A DNA stretch of 64,000 bases from Pseudoalteromonas gelatinilytica. GTDB lineage: Bacteria; Pseudomonadota; Gammaproteobacteria; Enterobacterales; Alteromonadaceae. The notes beneath the pieces were generated by a model. That model made no database searches, had not been told where the DNA came from, and saw only the letters and a list, made by a program, of their open reading frames with translations. The position numbers and the translations under genes were made by a program. This document shows positions 8,758 to 18,184 of the stretch, in pieces (the first letter of the stretch is position 1; every line of letters begins with the position of its first letter). The stretch covers positions 248,001-312,000 of the forward strand of contig NZ_LRRU01000022.1 of assembly GCF_001641615.1 (NCBI RefSeq), given 5' to 3'.

Positions 8758-9702
8758 TTACTTTCTCACTAATTGCAGCTCAAGTGGAGTGGCTGCACTG
8801 AATGAAATTAAACTAAGCCCAGATTTTTGTAAGCGCTTTAATCTATTAGAAAACGACTCTTCGGCAGACTTAGCAAAGCGCTCGCGAAATTGCTTATCCA
8901 TTAACGGTAACGCAAGCTCTTGGCCATTCGCCGACACGGTCACAGTTTGTTTAAAAGCAGGTAGCTGGTGCTCGAACGGATCGCTAATATGGCAACCAAT
9001 CAATTCACAGTGTCTGCTGAGTATTTCAAGCTGTTTGAAGCTTGCTTCATCAAGCGCACTAAAATCGGAGACGATATAAACCAAGCTTCCTGGTTTTGCT
9101 AAATGATTAAGGCGTTTAAGGTTTTCGCTGAATAAGCTGGAGGCTGTTTGGTCGATATTAGCCAGTGCTTGACTGTGAATATCACATAAGTTGTGACAAA
9201 GCTTTAACACGGCTTTTTCTCGAGAGGTGGGTTTTAATTCGTGATGACCTTGCTGATTAAACACCAGACCACCGATGCGATCACCTCGTTGGCACGCTGA
9301 CCAAGCAACCAATGCGCTGATATGCGCTGCTTGCACCGATTTTAACAGTAACTTTGAGCCAAATAGCATCGAGTTAGAGAAGTCGGTAAAGACAAAAACA
9401 GGGCGCTCTTTTTCTTCTTGAAACAGCTTAGTGTGGGTTTCGCCAGTGCGTGCAGTAACACGCCAGTCGATAGAGCGTATGTCATCACCGGCTTGGTAAT
9501 GACGCACCTCGGCAAACTCCATACCGCGGCCTTTATGGGGCGCAAGGTATTGCCCAGCTAAGCTGTTTTTGATTTTTACTTTGGGCGCAAGTTCTAGCAA
9601 ACGAGCTTTGGCTTTGTAATACATCAACTCTTTGAGTGATAAATTGACGCCTTGACTATGACTCGCTGCTAACCACGCCGCTGGATCAAATTGGCTCGAC
9701 AT
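8758..9702 (-). CDS. DUF58 domain protein (VWA-like), MoxR partner
   Basis: A 314-residue soluble protein. The DUF58 signature is present at about residues 60-105: GRGMEFAEVRHYQAGDDIRS, then IDWRVTARTGETHTKLFQEEKERPV by position, followed by a degenerate VWA metal site DFSNSM. No membrane segment is seen, unlike the longer DUF58 protein at 21749-23068. It lies 3 bases after the MoxR gene and 2 before DUF4381. DUF58 proteins are regular partners of MoxR ATPases and probably present the client. Confidence 0.9.
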   Translation of the reverse strand: MSSQFDPAAWLAASHSQGVNLSLKELMYYKAKARLLELAPKVKIKNSLAGQYLAPHKGRGMEFAEVRHYQAGDDIRSIDWRVTARTGETHTKLFQEEKERPVFVFTDFSNSMLFGSKLLLKSVQAAHISALVAWSACQRGDRIGGLVFNQQGHHELKPTSREKAVLKLCHNLCDIHSQALANIDQTASSLFSENLKRLNHLAKPGSLVYIVSDFSALDEASFKQLEILSRHCELIGCHISDPFEHQLPAFKQTVTVSANGQELALPLMDKQFRERFAKSAEESFSNRLKRLQKSGLSLISFSAATPLELQLVRK

Positions 9703-9705
9703 AGC

Positions 9706-10662
9706 TTATGGTACTGCCACCAATTCTAAAATACGGCTGATCACATCGTCTTTACTGATACCATCGGCCTGTGCTTCGTAACTTAAGATAATACGGTGAC
9801 GCAATACATTGTGCAGCACAGCTTGAATATCATCAGGCGCAACAAAGTCACGACCTTCTAGCCAAGCATGCGCGCGGGCACACTTATCAAGGGCAATCGT
9901 TGCACGTGGGCTTGCGCCATATTCAATCCAGCGACCAAGTTGCTCATCAAGCTCTGCAGCTTCACGAGTGGCAACAATTAACTGTACTAGGTATTTCTCA
10001 AGCGGCTCAGCTAAATACAAACCTAATATCGCTTTACGGGCAGCAAATAGCTCACTTTGACTAATTTGCTGTGTCGTAGCTTGCTTGTCAGAAATAGCCT
10101 CGCCACGGGTTAGACGTAGGATATCTAATTCGTGTTCAGCACCCGGGTAATCAATGCTCAAATGCAATAAGAAACGATCAAGCTGAGCTTCTGGTAGTGG
10201 GTAAGTGCCTTCTTGTTCTAGAGGGTTTTGGGTTGCCATAACCATAAAGAGATCAGACAGTGGATAGGTGTTTTTACCCACCGTTACTTGGCGTTCAGCC
10301 ATGGCTTCAAGAAGAGCTGATTGCACTTTAGCAGGAGCACGGTTTATTTCATCTGCCAAAATTAGGTTATGAAATAACGGGCCTTTTTCAAATACGAACT
10401 CACTGGTTTGCTGGCGATAAATATCGGTACCTGTGACATCTGCAGGTAATAAGTCTGGGGTAAATTGCACACGTTGAAAGCTGCCTTCAACGCCTTTTGC
10501 TAAGGCATTCACTGCACGTGTCTTAGCAAGACCCGGAGGGCCTTCTACTAATAAATGGCCGTCTGCCAAAATCGCGATTAACAGTGCTTGAGTTAATTGT
10601 GGTTGGCCGATAATTTGCGTGTCTAGGTATGATTTTAATTGTGAAAATGCGTTAACTGCCAT
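9706..10662 (-). CDS. MoxR family AAA+ ATPase (Bat operon)
   Basis: A 318-residue AAA_3 ATPase. Walker A is GPPGLAKT (residues 41-48), Walker B is LILADE (about 100-105) followed by INRAPAKVQSALLEAM, and a sensor 1 region has ATQNPLEQEGTYPLPEAQLDRF. The lid domain fills about 190-318. MoxR proteins act as chaperones that mature or insert cofactors into partner complexes. This copy is the first gene of a six-gene minus-strand operon with two VWA proteins and BatD, so its clients are probably envelope-linked. It shares the core motifs with the second MoxR at 20769-21752 but has different neighbours. Confidence 0.92.
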   Translation of the reverse strand: MAVNAFSQLKSYLDTQIIGQPQLTQALLIAILADGHLLVEGPPGLAKTRAVNALAKGVEGSFQRVQFTPDLLPADVTGTDIYRQQTSEFVFEKGPLFHNLILADEINRAPAKVQSALLEAMAERQVTVGKNTYPLSDLFMVMATQNPLEQEGTYPLPEAQLDRFLLHLSIDYPGAEHELDILRLTRGEAISDKQATTQQISQSELFAARKAILGLYLAEPLEKYLVQLIVATREAAELDEQLGRWIEYGASPRATIALDKCARAHAWLEGRDFVAPDDIQAVLHNVLRHRIILSYEAQADGISKDDVISRILELVAVP

Positions 10663-10924
10663 AATAAAAAGACTGTCCTAAAAGCGTGAGTCAAAAATTG
10701 TTTTTGTTATGCGCCAATACGTTACATTCAGTGCCGATAAATTCTTTTCGCGGTACCGTGATGGGGCGCCATCAACAAGTTATAAGGATTCAAAAGTTAT
10801 AACACAAGTGTTAGACAGAAAATCCTCAAATAGTTCGTTATTTTTTAAGGATTTTTAGCCTACCATATAAATTCGGTGTTTTTTGTAAATAGGCCGAAAA
10901 AAGCCTATGGTTGAAAACTTACTA

Positions 10925-10954
10925 TTGGCATTCGTACACGGGTTGTTTTAGAAT
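10925..10954 (+). promoter_or_regulatory. Probable sigma-70 promoter of fadIJ
   Basis: TTGGCA (10925-10930), an 18-base spacer and TAGAAT (10949-10954). The start of transcription would fall near 10961, directly before the FadR-like site. Confidence 0.55.
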
Positions 10955-10965
10955 CAGGAAAAACA

Positions 10966-10982
10966 AACAGGTCAGACCTGTC
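10966..10982. promoter_or_regulatory. FadR-like operator of fadIJ
   Basis: AACAGGTCAGACCTGTC closely matches the FadR consensus AACTGGTCNGACCTGTT known from enterobacteria and vibrios. It lies just downstream of the predicted promoter -10, a position suited to repression that is relieved by long-chain acyl-CoA. The fatty-acid-degradation function of the genes behind it supports the call. Confidence 0.7.
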
Positions 10983-10997
10983 AGCGGGAGAGCATAA

Positions 10998-12308
10998 ATG
11001 TCTGAGCAAAATATACTTAAAACAGCAAAAGGCGATCGTATCGCTATCGTTAGCGGCCTGCGAACGCCATTCGCAAAGCAAGCCACAGCATTCCATCATG
11101 TACCAGCCCTTGATATGGGTAAGTTAGTTGTCAACGAAATGCTTGAGCGACTTAACTTCGATAAATCTGAAATTGACCAACTTGTATTTGGCCAAGTAGT
11201 GCAAATGCCAGAAGCGCCAAATATTGCCCGTGAAATTGTACTAGGTACGGGTATGCCTGTTTCTGTTGATGCTTATTCTGTTTCGCGTGCGTGTGCGACA
11301 AGTTTCCAAGCCATTGCTAACGTAGCCGAGTCAATTATGGCAGGCTCAGTGCAAGTAGGTATCGCTGGTGGTGCTGACTCATCGTCTGTGTTACCCATTG
11401 GTGTTAGCAAAAAATTAGCGGGTAGCCTTGTTGATTTAAACAAAGCACGTACGCTTGGCCAGCGTTTAAAGATTTTCTCTAAACTACGTTTAAAAGATTT
11501 ACTTCCTGTTCCGCCAGCGGTCGCTGAGTACTCTACTGGTTTATCTATGGGTCAAACAGCAGAACAAATGGCAAAAACGCATAACATTAGCCGCGAAGAT
11601 CAAGATGCTTTAGCACATCGTTCTCATACCCTTGCAAGCCAAGCGTGGGCAGATGGTAAACTGAAAGACGAAGTAATGACTGCCCATGTTGCGCCTTATA
11701 AGAGCTTTATTGAGCAAGACAATAACATTCGTCATAACTCAACAGTTGAAGGCTACGCGAAGTTAAAACCAGTATTTGACCGTCAACATGGTTCAGTGAC
11801 TGCAGCTAACGCAACGCCATTAACCGATGGTGCCGCTGCGGTATTAATGATGAGCGAGAGTAAAGCTAAAGCATTGGGTTACAACATTTTAGGTTATGTG
11901 CGTAGCTTTGCTTTCTCAGCAATTGGTGTACATGAAGATATGCTAATGGGTCCGGCACACTCAACGCCAATTGCCCTAGATAGAGCAGGTATCACACTAG
12001 CTGATTTAGATTTAATCGAAATGCACGAAGCATTTGCAGCGCAAACACTGGCTAACATGAAGATGTTTGCGTCAGATAAATTTGCACAAGAAAAGCTAGG
12101 TCGTAGCAAAGCGATCGGCGAAATTAACATGGACAAGTTCAATGTTTTAGGTGGCTCACTTGCATACGGTCACCCATTTGCGGCAACAGGTGCGCGCCTG
12201 ATCACGCAAAGCTTACATGAACTTAATCGTCGCGGTGGCGGCTTAGCGCTTACGACTGCGTGTGCAGCGGGTGGCTTAGGCGCAGCCTTTGTATTGGAGA
12301 GTGCGTAA
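10998..12308 (+). CDS. fadI: 3-ketoacyl-CoA thiolase FadI
   Basis: A 436-residue thiolase, the last step of beta-oxidation: it cleaves 3-ketoacyl-CoA with CoA to acetyl-CoA and a shortened acyl-CoA. The nucleophilic cysteine is Cys99 in [12 protein letters not shown]. The C-terminal half has the histidine in [19 protein letters not shown], and the second active cysteine in [10 protein letters not shown]. Length matches E. coli FadI (436) rather than FadA (about 390). A CGGGAG ribosome site precedes the ATG. Its stop codon overlaps the fadJ start, as in the alpha/beta operon of the FadIJ complex. Likely controlled by the FadR-like site at 10966. Confidence 0.95.
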   Translation: MSEQNILKTAKGDRIAIVSGLRTPFAKQATAFHHVPALDMGKLVVNEMLERLNFDKSEIDQLVFGQVVQMPEAPNIAREIVLGTGMPVSVDAYSVSRACATSFQAIANVAESIMAGSVQVGIAGGADSSSVLPIGVSKKLAGSLVDLNKARTLGQRLKIFSKLRLKDLLPVPPAVAEYSTGLSMGQTAEQMAKTHNISREDQDALAHRSHTLASQAWADGKLKDEVMTAHVAPYKSFIEQDNNIRHNSTVEGYAKLKPVFDRQHGSVTAANATPLTDGAAAVLMMSESKAKALGYNILGYVRSFAFSAIGVHEDMLMGPAHSTPIALDRAGITLADLDLIEMHEAFAAQTLANMKMFASDKFAQEKLGRSKAIGEINMDKFNVLGGSLAYGHPFAATGARLITQSLHELNRRGGGLALTTACAAGGLGAAFVLESA

Positions 12309-14533
12309 TGACAGATTCAGTATTTAGTTTATCAGTGGCTGATGACGGCGTAGCCGTTGTAACCATTGATGTGCCGGGTGAGAAAATGAACACCCTGCGC
12401 AGTAGTTTTGCAGAAGATTTAAAAACCTTACTTAAAGACGCACAAGCGCAAGCGGTAAAAGGCATGGTATTTATCAGTGGTAAAAGCGATAACTTTATCG
12501 CTGGTGCTGATATTAAAATGCTTGATAGCGCTAATAGCCGTGAAGATGCATTAGCGTTAAGCGAAATGTGCCAGCAAGCATTTTTCGATATGAAAAAGCT
12601 GCCTTTCCCAACAGTGAGTGCCATTCATGGTGCGGCATTAGGGGGTGGTTTAGAGTTTGCTTTAGCTTGTGATTATCGCGTGTGTTCAGACAGCGATATC
12701 ACTAAGCTTGGTTTGCCAGAAGTACAGTTAGGCTTATTACCTGGTGGTGGCGGTACTCAGCGCTTACCTAAATTAGTTGGTCTACAAAAAGCACTTGAGT
12801 GGATGCTTACTGGTAAGCAAGTACGTGCTAAGCAAGCGAAGAAAACAGGCTTAGTAAATGATTGTGTTCCACACAGTGTATTACTTGACGTTGCTAAAGA
12901 GTTTGCCCTGAAAGGTAAGGCAAAGGTCACTAAACCAAAGCTAGACCGTTTAAGCCAATTACTTGAGTCAAACCCATTTGGTCGCAATATTATTTTCAAA
13001 AAAGCACAAGAAAACGTACTGAAGAAAACAGGCGGTCACTACCCAGCACCTTTAGCCATTATTAAAGCGGTTCGTGCAAGTGTTGAACTTGATCAGTTAA
13101 AAGCATACAAAACTGAAGCTGAAGGCTTTGCCACGCTGGTAATGAGCGATGAGTCAAAAGCATTACGCGGTATTTTCTTTGCAACCACTGAAATGAAAAA
13201 AGAGTGGCGTAATGATGATGCACCAGCAATCGCTAAAGCGGCAGTATTAGGTGGCGGCCTAATGGGCGCGGGTATTGCCCATGTTAGTGCTGTAAAAGCC
13301 GGTGTTCCTGTGCGCATTAAAGATGTGGCTGAAAAGGGCATCAGCAATGCAATGAACTACAGCTATAAAATTTTAGATAAAAAGCAAAAGCGTCGTATTT
13401 TATCTAAAGCAGAGCTACAACAAACCATGAACCGCATTACCGGTACTACCGATTACAGTGGCTTTAAACACATTGATATCGTTATCGAAGCAGTGTTTGA
13501 AGATCTTGCTTTAAAGCAAGGTATGGTGGCTGATGTTGAACGTGAATGCCAAGACAACACTATTTTTGCAAGTAATACCTCGTCATTACCGATTGCACAA
13601 ATTGCTGCGGATGCAGCACGCCCAGAAAATGTAATTGGTCTGCATTACTTCTCACCAGTTGAGAAAATGCCACTTGTTGAGATCATTCCTCATGCTGGTA
13701 CGTCTGAAGAAACCATCGCTCGCGTCGTTAACTTTGCCCGTAAGCAAGGTAAAACACCGATTGTGGTTAAAGACATGGCTGGTTTCTATGTAAACCGTAT
13801 CTTAGCGCCTTATGTCAATGAAGCGGCTAATTTACTGCTTGCAGGTGAGCCGATTGAAAAGATTGACCAAGCATTAGTAGAGTTTGGTTTCCCGGTAGGG
13901 CCTTTAGCGTTACTTGATGAAGTAGGGATTGATATCGGTTCTAAAATTGCGCCAATCCTTGAAAAAGAATTGGGCGAGCGCTTTAAAGCCCCGGATGCCT
14001 TCAATCGCTTAATCGACTCTAAGCGTTTAGGTCGTAAGACTGGCCGTGGTTTTTATCTTTACGACAAGAAAGATAAAAAAGTGGATGAGTCAGTATACGA
14101 GCTTCTTGGTGTTACGCCATCACCTCGTTTAAACAAGAGCGAAATTGCTAAACGTTGTGTTGCGCAAATGCTAAACGAAGCGGTACGCTGTTTAGATGAT
14201 GGCATTATTGCAAGCCCGCGTGATGGTGATATTGGCGCAATTTTTGGTATCGGTTTTCCACCATTCTTAGGCGGTCCATTTAGCTATATGGATAAACTGG
14301 GTGCAGCACAAGTGAGCTCAGAAATGGCGACTTTTGCTAACTACAACCCAATTTTCACACCTTGCGATACGTTAAAAGCAATGGCTGAAAAGGGTGATCG
14401 TTTTTACCAAGCAGAAAGCGAAGAGCCGGCAGTAGCTGAAATCGCGCCAGTCGATCCGGTTGAAGTAACCAAAGAAGTGGTCGAAGACGAGCAAGCGTCA
14501 GAAGTCGCGGATACAGAAACGACCAAAAGCTAA
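12308..14533 (+). CDS. fadJ: Multifunctional fatty acid oxidation enzyme FadJ
   Basis: A 741-residue protein starting [10 protein letters not shown]; a longer in-frame start at 12260 inside fadI is rejected because the ATG overlapping the fadI stop (TAATG) is the natural coupled start. The N-terminal crotonase domain (about 1-190) has [14 protein letters not shown] and [21 protein letters not shown], giving enoyl-CoA hydratase. The middle and C-terminal parts are 3-hydroxyacyl-CoA dehydrogenase: NAD site [15 protein letters not shown] (about 310) and catalytic [16 protein letters not shown]-terminal acidic tail of about 30 residues ([13 protein letters not shown]) is longer than in E. coli. 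It forms the alpha subunit with FadI. Confidence 0.95.
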   Translation: MTDSVFSLSVADDGVAVVTIDVPGEKMNTLRSSFAEDLKTLLKDAQAQAVKGMVFISGKSDNFIAGADIKMLDSANSREDALALSEMCQQAFFDMKKLPFPTVSAIHGAALGGGLEFALACDYRVCSDSDITKLGLPEVQLGLLPGGGGTQRLPKLVGLQKALEWMLTGKQVRAKQAKKTGLVNDCVPHSVLLDVAKEFALKGKAKVTKPKLDRLSQLLESNPFGRNIIFKKAQENVLKKTGGHYPAPLAIIKAVRASVELDQLKAYKTEAEGFATLVMSDESKALRGIFFATTEMKKEWRNDDAPAIAKAAVLGGGLMGAGIAHVSAVKAGVPVRIKDVAEKGISNAMNYSYKILDKKQKRRILSKAELQQTMNRITGTTDYSGFKHIDIVIEAVFEDLALKQGMVADVERECQDNTIFASNTSSLPIAQIAADAARPENVIGLHYFSPVEKMPLVEIIPHAGTSEETIARVVNFARKQGKTPIVVKDMAGFYVNRILAPYVNEAANLLLAGEPIEKIDQALVEFGFPVGPLALLDEVGIDIGSKIAPILEKELGERFKAPDAFNRLIDSKRLGRKTGRGFYLYDKKDKKVDESVYELLGVTPSPRLNKSEIAKRCVAQMLNEAVRCLDDGIIASPRDGDIGAIFGIGFPPFLGGPFSYMDKLGAAQVSSEMATFANYNPIFTPCDTLKAMAEKGDRFYQAESEEPAVAEIAPVDPVEVTKEVVEDEQASEVADTETTKS

Positions 14534-14556
14534 TTCTTTAAATTGATTAGTTAATA

Positions 14557-14588
14557 TAAAAGCCCTGCTCATTGAGCGGGGCTTTTTG
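14557..14588 (+). terminator. Intrinsic terminator of fadIJ
   Basis: AAAGCCCTGCTC / ATT loop / GAGCGGGGCTTTTT, 24 bases past the fadJ stop. One G-T pair in the stem. Confidence 0.9.
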
Positions 14589-14670
14589 TTTCGATATTGG
14601 CCATAAGTGGTATTTAACTCGTGAAGTCGGTTTGTTATAACTAGGTTTATTTACAAAGCGATTAATCACC

Positions 14671-15201
14671 ATGACTCTCACCACTGCGCGATTAACATTA
14701 CGGCTATTAAATGCCGATGACTGGCCATTGTTTTATACTTTGCATAATGATGCCGAAGTTATAGCTAAATGCTTCGATAAGCCCTCAGAGGCGCAGTTAC
14801 GTGCTAAGTTTAATGAACGTTTAAAGCCTTGGCAGCCAAATACGAATTCACCACTTTGTTTAGTTATTGTTGAAACCAGTACCGGTAAAGAGGTGGGTGT
14901 AACTGGCTTTACCTCATCAACAGTGCCAGATAGTCAAGAGGTTGGTTATTTGCTACTGCCTAATTTTCATGGTCGTGGCTATGCTACAGAGTCTTTGCAA
15001 GCAGTGCTTAATTACGCCACATCAGAGCATGCGGTGCGTGAATTTAAAGCGGTTGTCACCGAGGGTAATATCGGTTCGGAAAAAGTACTTGAGAAGTGTG
15101 GTTTTCAGTTAGTCGAGAAGCAGCTAGATGCGTATGCCATTGGCGGCGTTTTGTATACCGATCATCATTTTCATTTAAGTTGCACTGATCACAGAGTGTG
15201 A
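14671..15201 (+). CDS. GNAT family N-acetyltransferase (RimJ/RimL type)
   Basis: A 176-residue acetyltransferase_3 domain protein. It opens with the typical TARLTLRLLNADDWPLFYTLH, has EVGVTGF in strand 4, the acetyl-CoA site LLPNFHGRGYATESLQAVLNYA (residues about 91-112) and the closing NIGSEKVLEKCGFQLVEKQ. Such proteins acetylate the N-terminus of ribosomal proteins, amino-sugars or small amines. The substrate cannot be inferred here. It is a single gene ending in a hairpin at 15182-15208. Confidence 0.85.
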   Translation: MTLTTARLTLRLLNADDWPLFYTLHNDAEVIAKCFDKPSEAQLRAKFNERLKPWQPNTNSPLCLVIVETSTGKEVGVTGFTSSTVPDSQEVGYLLLPNFHGRGYATESLQAVLNYATSEHAVREFKAVVTEGNIGSEKVLEKCGFQLVEKQLDAYAIGGVLYTDHHFHLSCTDHRV

Positions 15202-15214
15202 TCAGTGCGCAATT
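15182..15214. terminator. Hairpin between convergent GNAT and YjbR genes
   Basis: A perfect 11-bp stem GCACTGATCAC / GTGATCAGTGC with a 5-base loop. The GNAT stop codon is inside the right arm. A short T-run (AATTTTA) follows on the plus strand, so it is a plausible but not classic terminator. Confidence 0.6.
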
Positions 15215-15601
15215 TTACAGATGAAGCGCAATCGCTTTTCTGTCTTTTTCTGGCATATTCGCAACCACTAAATCAAACGAATTATCGATCATTCGTTCAA
15301 TCTCTCCTTGTGGTACGGTGCCATCTAAAATAACCGTATTCCATAAACGTTTGTTCATGTGATAACCCGGGATCACCGACGGGAAAATATCACGCAGTGC
15401 TTGGGCTTCATCTGGATCGCATTTCAGATTTAGCCACCATACAAGATTACCTTCATCGTCTGTTTGACCTTCTTTGCCCTCGGCAAGGGTAGCAAACATT
15501 TTATGATTCACCTTGTAAACGTCGACATCTTGGCCAAATGGTTGGGTGATCATCACCAATGGCTTTTTCATTAAATACTCGTGTACTGTGTGTTGATTCA
15601 T
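15215..15601 (-). CDS. MmcQ/YjbR family protein
   Basis: A 128-residue protein of the MmcQ/YjbR fold (CyaY-like, double-wing). Features are the opening helix VHEYLMKKP, then DVDVYKVNHKMFATL, LKCDPDEAQALRD and PGYHMNKRLWNTVILDG. The family is about 115-130 residues long, so the ATG at 15601, with AAGGA upstream, is preferred over the TTG at 15667 that would add 22 residues. Family members are often called DNA-binding but the function is not settled. Single gene on the minus strand, divergent from yeiP. Confidence 0.82.
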   Translation of the reverse strand: MNQHTVHEYLMKKPLVMITQPFGQDVDVYKVNHKMFATLAEGKEGQTDDEGNLVWWLNLKCDPDEAQALRDIFPSVIPGYHMNKRLWNTVILDGTVPQGEIERMIDNSFDLVVANMPEKDRKAIALHL

Positions 15602-15732
15602 GATCCAATCCTTGAAGTCATTTTTCGTAGTTATAAACATAGCAGCTTTTTCGTAGTTTGGAGACAACTATTGTCATAATTTGCTGAAAAATCGAATAAA
15701 TAACGGGCATGAGTGAAAACTGCAAATTTTTA

Positions 15733-15760
15733 TTGAACAAAAGCCATTACGTGGTAAATT
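15733..15760 (+). promoter_or_regulatory. Possible promoter of yeiP
   Basis: TTGAAC (15733-15738), 16-base spacer, TAAATT (15755-15760), 31 bases before the ATG. Confidence 0.4.
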
Positions 15761-15791
15761 TCTGTCATCAAAAAACGATAGGAATACACCC

Positions 15792-16364
15792 ATGCCTAAG
15801 GCAAGTGAAGTTAAAAAAGGCGCCGCTATCGAGCATAACGGCCGTGTTTTAGTAGTTAAAGATATTCAACGTTCTGTACCACAGGGTCGTGCTGGTGGTA
15901 GTTTATACCGCATGCGTTTATACGATGTAGTAACAGGCGGTAAAGTTGATGAAACTTTTAAAGACAGCGACATGCTAAAGCTAGCTGACTTAACTCGTCG
16001 TGAAGCAATGTTCTCTTACATTGATGGAGACGAATATGTTTTTATGGATAACGAAGATTACACGCCTTACAACCTAAATAAAGAAGCGATCAGTGAAGAA
16101 GTTTTATTCGTTAATGAAGAAACTCAAGGTCTTCACGTTATTGTGATTGATGGTGCTCCGGTTGGTTTAGATTTACCATCAAGTGTTGAACTTGTTGTAG
16201 AAGAAACTGACCCTTCAATCAAAGGTGCTTCTGCAAGTGCTCGTTCTAAACCTGCGCGTTTAACAACAGGTTTAACAATTCAAGTTCCTGAGCATATTTC
16301 GACAGGCGATCGTATTCGTATCAACACTGTTGAACAAAAATTTATGGGTCGTGCAGAAAAATAA
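15792..16364 (+). CDS. yeiP: Elongation factor P-like protein YeiP (EfpL)
   Basis: A 190-residue three-domain EF-P paralogue that binds the ribosome E-site and relieves stalling at proline-containing motifs. It starts [20 protein letters not shown]. The tip of the domain I loop is [15 protein letters not shown], with arginine in place of the modified lysine of true EF-P. Domain III ends [25 protein letters not shown], typical of YeiP. Because the tip residue is arginine, EpmC (encoded at 43920) is not expected to act on it. Single gene with its own terminator. Confidence 0.95.
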   Translation: MPKASEVKKGAAIEHNGRVLVVKDIQRSVPQGRAGGSLYRMRLYDVVTGGKVDETFKDSDMLKLADLTRREAMFSYIDGDEYVFMDNEDYTPYNLNKEAISEEVLFVNEETQGLHVIVIDGAPVGLDLPSSVELVVEETDPSIKGASASARSKPARLTTGLTIQVPEHISTGDRIRINTVEQKFMGRAEK

Positions 16365-16377
16365 TTCTGAGGCTCTT

Positions 16378-16406
16378 AAAAACCGGCTTAATGCCGGTTT
16401 TTTTGT
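16378..16406 (+). terminator. Intrinsic terminator of yeiP
   Basis: AAACCGGC / TTAAT loop / GCCGGTTTTTTTG, right after the yeiP stop codon. Confidence 0.9.
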
Positions 16407-16508
16407 TTTATTTGTAACGTGCTCATAACAAAATTCATTGAAAAAGGAACGAAAAACGCGCATTATTATTAGCTTACGAAAACAATAATAAATACCAGTA
16501 GTAGATTA

Positions 16509-17237
16509 ATGTTAAACCACGGATTGGAAAACAGAGAATACATCAAACTCCCCGAAGGCGTTGATATCGCCATCACTCCCGCCGGCGTTGTTGCGCGAAG
16601 CTATGCTTACATTATCGATTTTCTTATCCGTAGTTTGGTTTTACTTGCTGTGGGTACTGTATTGGCATTTTTTGGCGATGCAGGGCAAGGACTTATATTA
16701 ATTGCTTACTTTTTAATTTCATGGGGCTATAACATCCTGTTTGAAATGGAAAGTGGCCAAACGCCGGGTAAAAAACGCCTTAAAATCCGTGTTGTGCAAG
16801 ACAATGGCTTACCAGCAAGCTTCTCGCAAATAGTGGTGCGTAACTTACTACGCCCAGCAGATATGCTGCCGATAGGCTACTTCTTAGGCCTTGTGGTTAT
16901 GTTGTTTAACAACCGTTTTAAACGCATTGGTGATTGGGCTGCAGGCACCATGGTCATTTACGACGATGAGTTAGCTACGCGCCCTGAATTATCTCAAGGT
17001 GAAGTGCATATTCCGACCATCAGCTTAACCACCGAAGAGCAATTAGCTGTGCTTGCTTTTGCTGAGCGTCATGATGAATTATCTGATGCAAGGCGCCGTG
17101 AGTTGGCAGCTATCTTAGCTGCACCGTTTTCTGCTGAAGAGCATGAGATTGAGGCGCAGCTCGTTAGCTATGCACGCCACTTTGCTGGACAATCTCAACA
17201 CGATAGCGATTACCCGCAGCAGGAGGGTAAGCAATGA
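16509..17237 (+). CDS. RDD family membrane protein
   Basis: A 242-residue inner-membrane protein. The RDD domain spans about residues 20-155: GVVARSYAYIIDFLIRSLVLLA opens the first membrane helix with the Arg/Asp pair, a second follows at about 60-80, then QTPGKKRLKIRVV, the conserved loop of RDD proteins, and RFKRIGDWAAGTMVIY. The last 85 residues are a soluble helical tail with EERHDEL-like charge. First gene of a six-gene operon ending in MoxR and DUF58. RDD proteins have been tied to ion transport in some bacteria, but the role beside MoxR is unknown. It overlaps the next gene by 4 bases. Confidence 0.88.
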   Translation: MLNHGLENREYIKLPEGVDIAITPAGVVARSYAYIIDFLIRSLVLLAVGTVLAFFGDAGQGLILIAYFLISWGYNILFEMESGQTPGKKRLKIRVVQDNGLPASFSQIVVRNLLRPADMLPIGYFLGLVVMLFNNRFKRIGDWAAGTMVIYDDELATRPELSQGEVHIPTISLTTEEQLAVLAFAERHDELSDARRRELAAILAAPFSAEEHEIEAQLVSYARHFAGQSQHDSDYPQQEGKQ

Positions 17238-18184
17238 AGCAAACTCAATTTGTAAAATCAAATAGTGTCAGTTGGGATGAATTTGAAGCGCTTTGTGAAC
17301 AAAATAATGCAGAGTCTTTACCTGTTAATTTCCCTAATTTGTATCGCAAAGTCTGTAATGATTTAGCTATTGCCCAAAGTCGTCAATACAGCCCAGTGTT
17401 GATTGAGCAAATAAACAGGCTGGTGCAGTTAGGACAAAAGCGCCTTTATTTATCTCGAAGTAATCAATTCTCTGAAATATGGCATGTGGCACGCACGGCA
17501 TTTCCGCGTGCACTGTATGAAAATCGTTTCATGCTTGGCATTAACTTATTGGCATTTTGGGGATTGGCCTTAATTGCTTTTATTTGGGTGACAATCGACC
17601 CTGATGCCGCGTATACATTTTTAGGGCAAAGCACCGTTCTTAATATCGAACAAATGTATAACCCAAGTGGTAGTGTTCAATCAGCAGAGCGCGGTGCATC
17701 ACAAGATCTGATGATGTTCGGGGTCTATATCTACAATAACATTGGCATTGCATTTCAGATGTTTGCAGGTGGCGTGTTGTTTTGTGTTGGCGCTGCTTTT
17801 TTCTTGTTGTTCAATAGTTTTTATTTTGGTGCCGTTGCGGCTCACATTGTGAATGTTGGATTTGAAGGGCCGTTTTTCTCGTTTGTGATCACCCATGGCT
17901 CGTTTGAGTTAACCGCTATCATTATTGCTTCAGCGGCGGGGTGTCAAATAGGCTACGGCTTGTTAAATCCAGGGCAGTATACCCGTGCATATGCGATGAA
18001 ACAGGCTGCACAAAAAGCACTTCCGCTCATTGTTGGCGCATTTTTGATGTTAGTCATTGCCGCTTTTATCGAAGCATTTTGGTCACCTCGTGATATTGCT
18101 AACGAAATTAAATATTTAGTTGGCAGCGGTTGTTGGGCCTATGTCATTTTTCGCTTATACAGGGGAATGCGCTATGGAGCTTAA
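17234..18184 (+). CDS. SpoIIM (stage II sporulation M-like) membrane protein
   Basis: A 316-residue protein. The soluble N-terminal part (about 1-95) has VSWDEFEALCEQ and LAIAQSRQYSP. It is followed by at least five membrane helices holding the SpoIIM signature: NNIGIAFQMFAGGVLFCVGA, THGSFELTAIIIASAAGCQIG and LLNPGQYTR. Related to the DUF95/SpoIIM family that organises membranes in spore formers; in non-sporulating bacteria like this one it travels with RDD and MoxR genes, and the function is not known. It overlaps both neighbours, showing coupled translation. Confidence 0.88.
   Translation: MKQTQFVKSNSVSWDEFEALCEQNNAESLPVNFPNLYRKVCNDLAIAQSRQYSPVLIEQINRLVQLGQKRLYLSRSNQFSEIWHVARTAFPRALYENRFMLGINLLAFWGLALIAFIWVTIDPDAAYTFLGQSTVLNIEQMYNPSGSVQSAERGASQDLMMFGVYIYNNIGIAFQMFAGGVLFCVGAAFFLLFNSFYFGAVAAHIVNVGFEGPFFSFVITHGSFELTAIIIASAAGCQIGYGLLNPGQYTRAYAMKQAAQKALPLIVGAFLMLVIAAFIEAFWSPRDIANEIKYLVGSGCWAYVIFRLYRGMRYGA

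Larger units (their letters stand above)
10663..10997. other. 335-base divergent control region between the Bat operon and fadIJ
   Basis: No gene of credible size. It must hold the promoters of both operons. Visible structure: inverted repeat GTTATAA / TTATAAC (10779-10785 with 10797-10803), AACAC-AA-GTGTT (10801-10812), AAAATCCT / AGGATTTT (about 10819-10856) and ATAGGC / GCCTAT (10889-10894 with 10903-10908), then the fadIJ promoter and FadR-like site close to fadI. Confidence 0.7.

Noticed and set aside
12260-12307. Earlier start for fadJ
   Set aside because: The extra 16 residues lie in the end of fadI and are unlike FadJ; the TAATG overlap gives the natural start.
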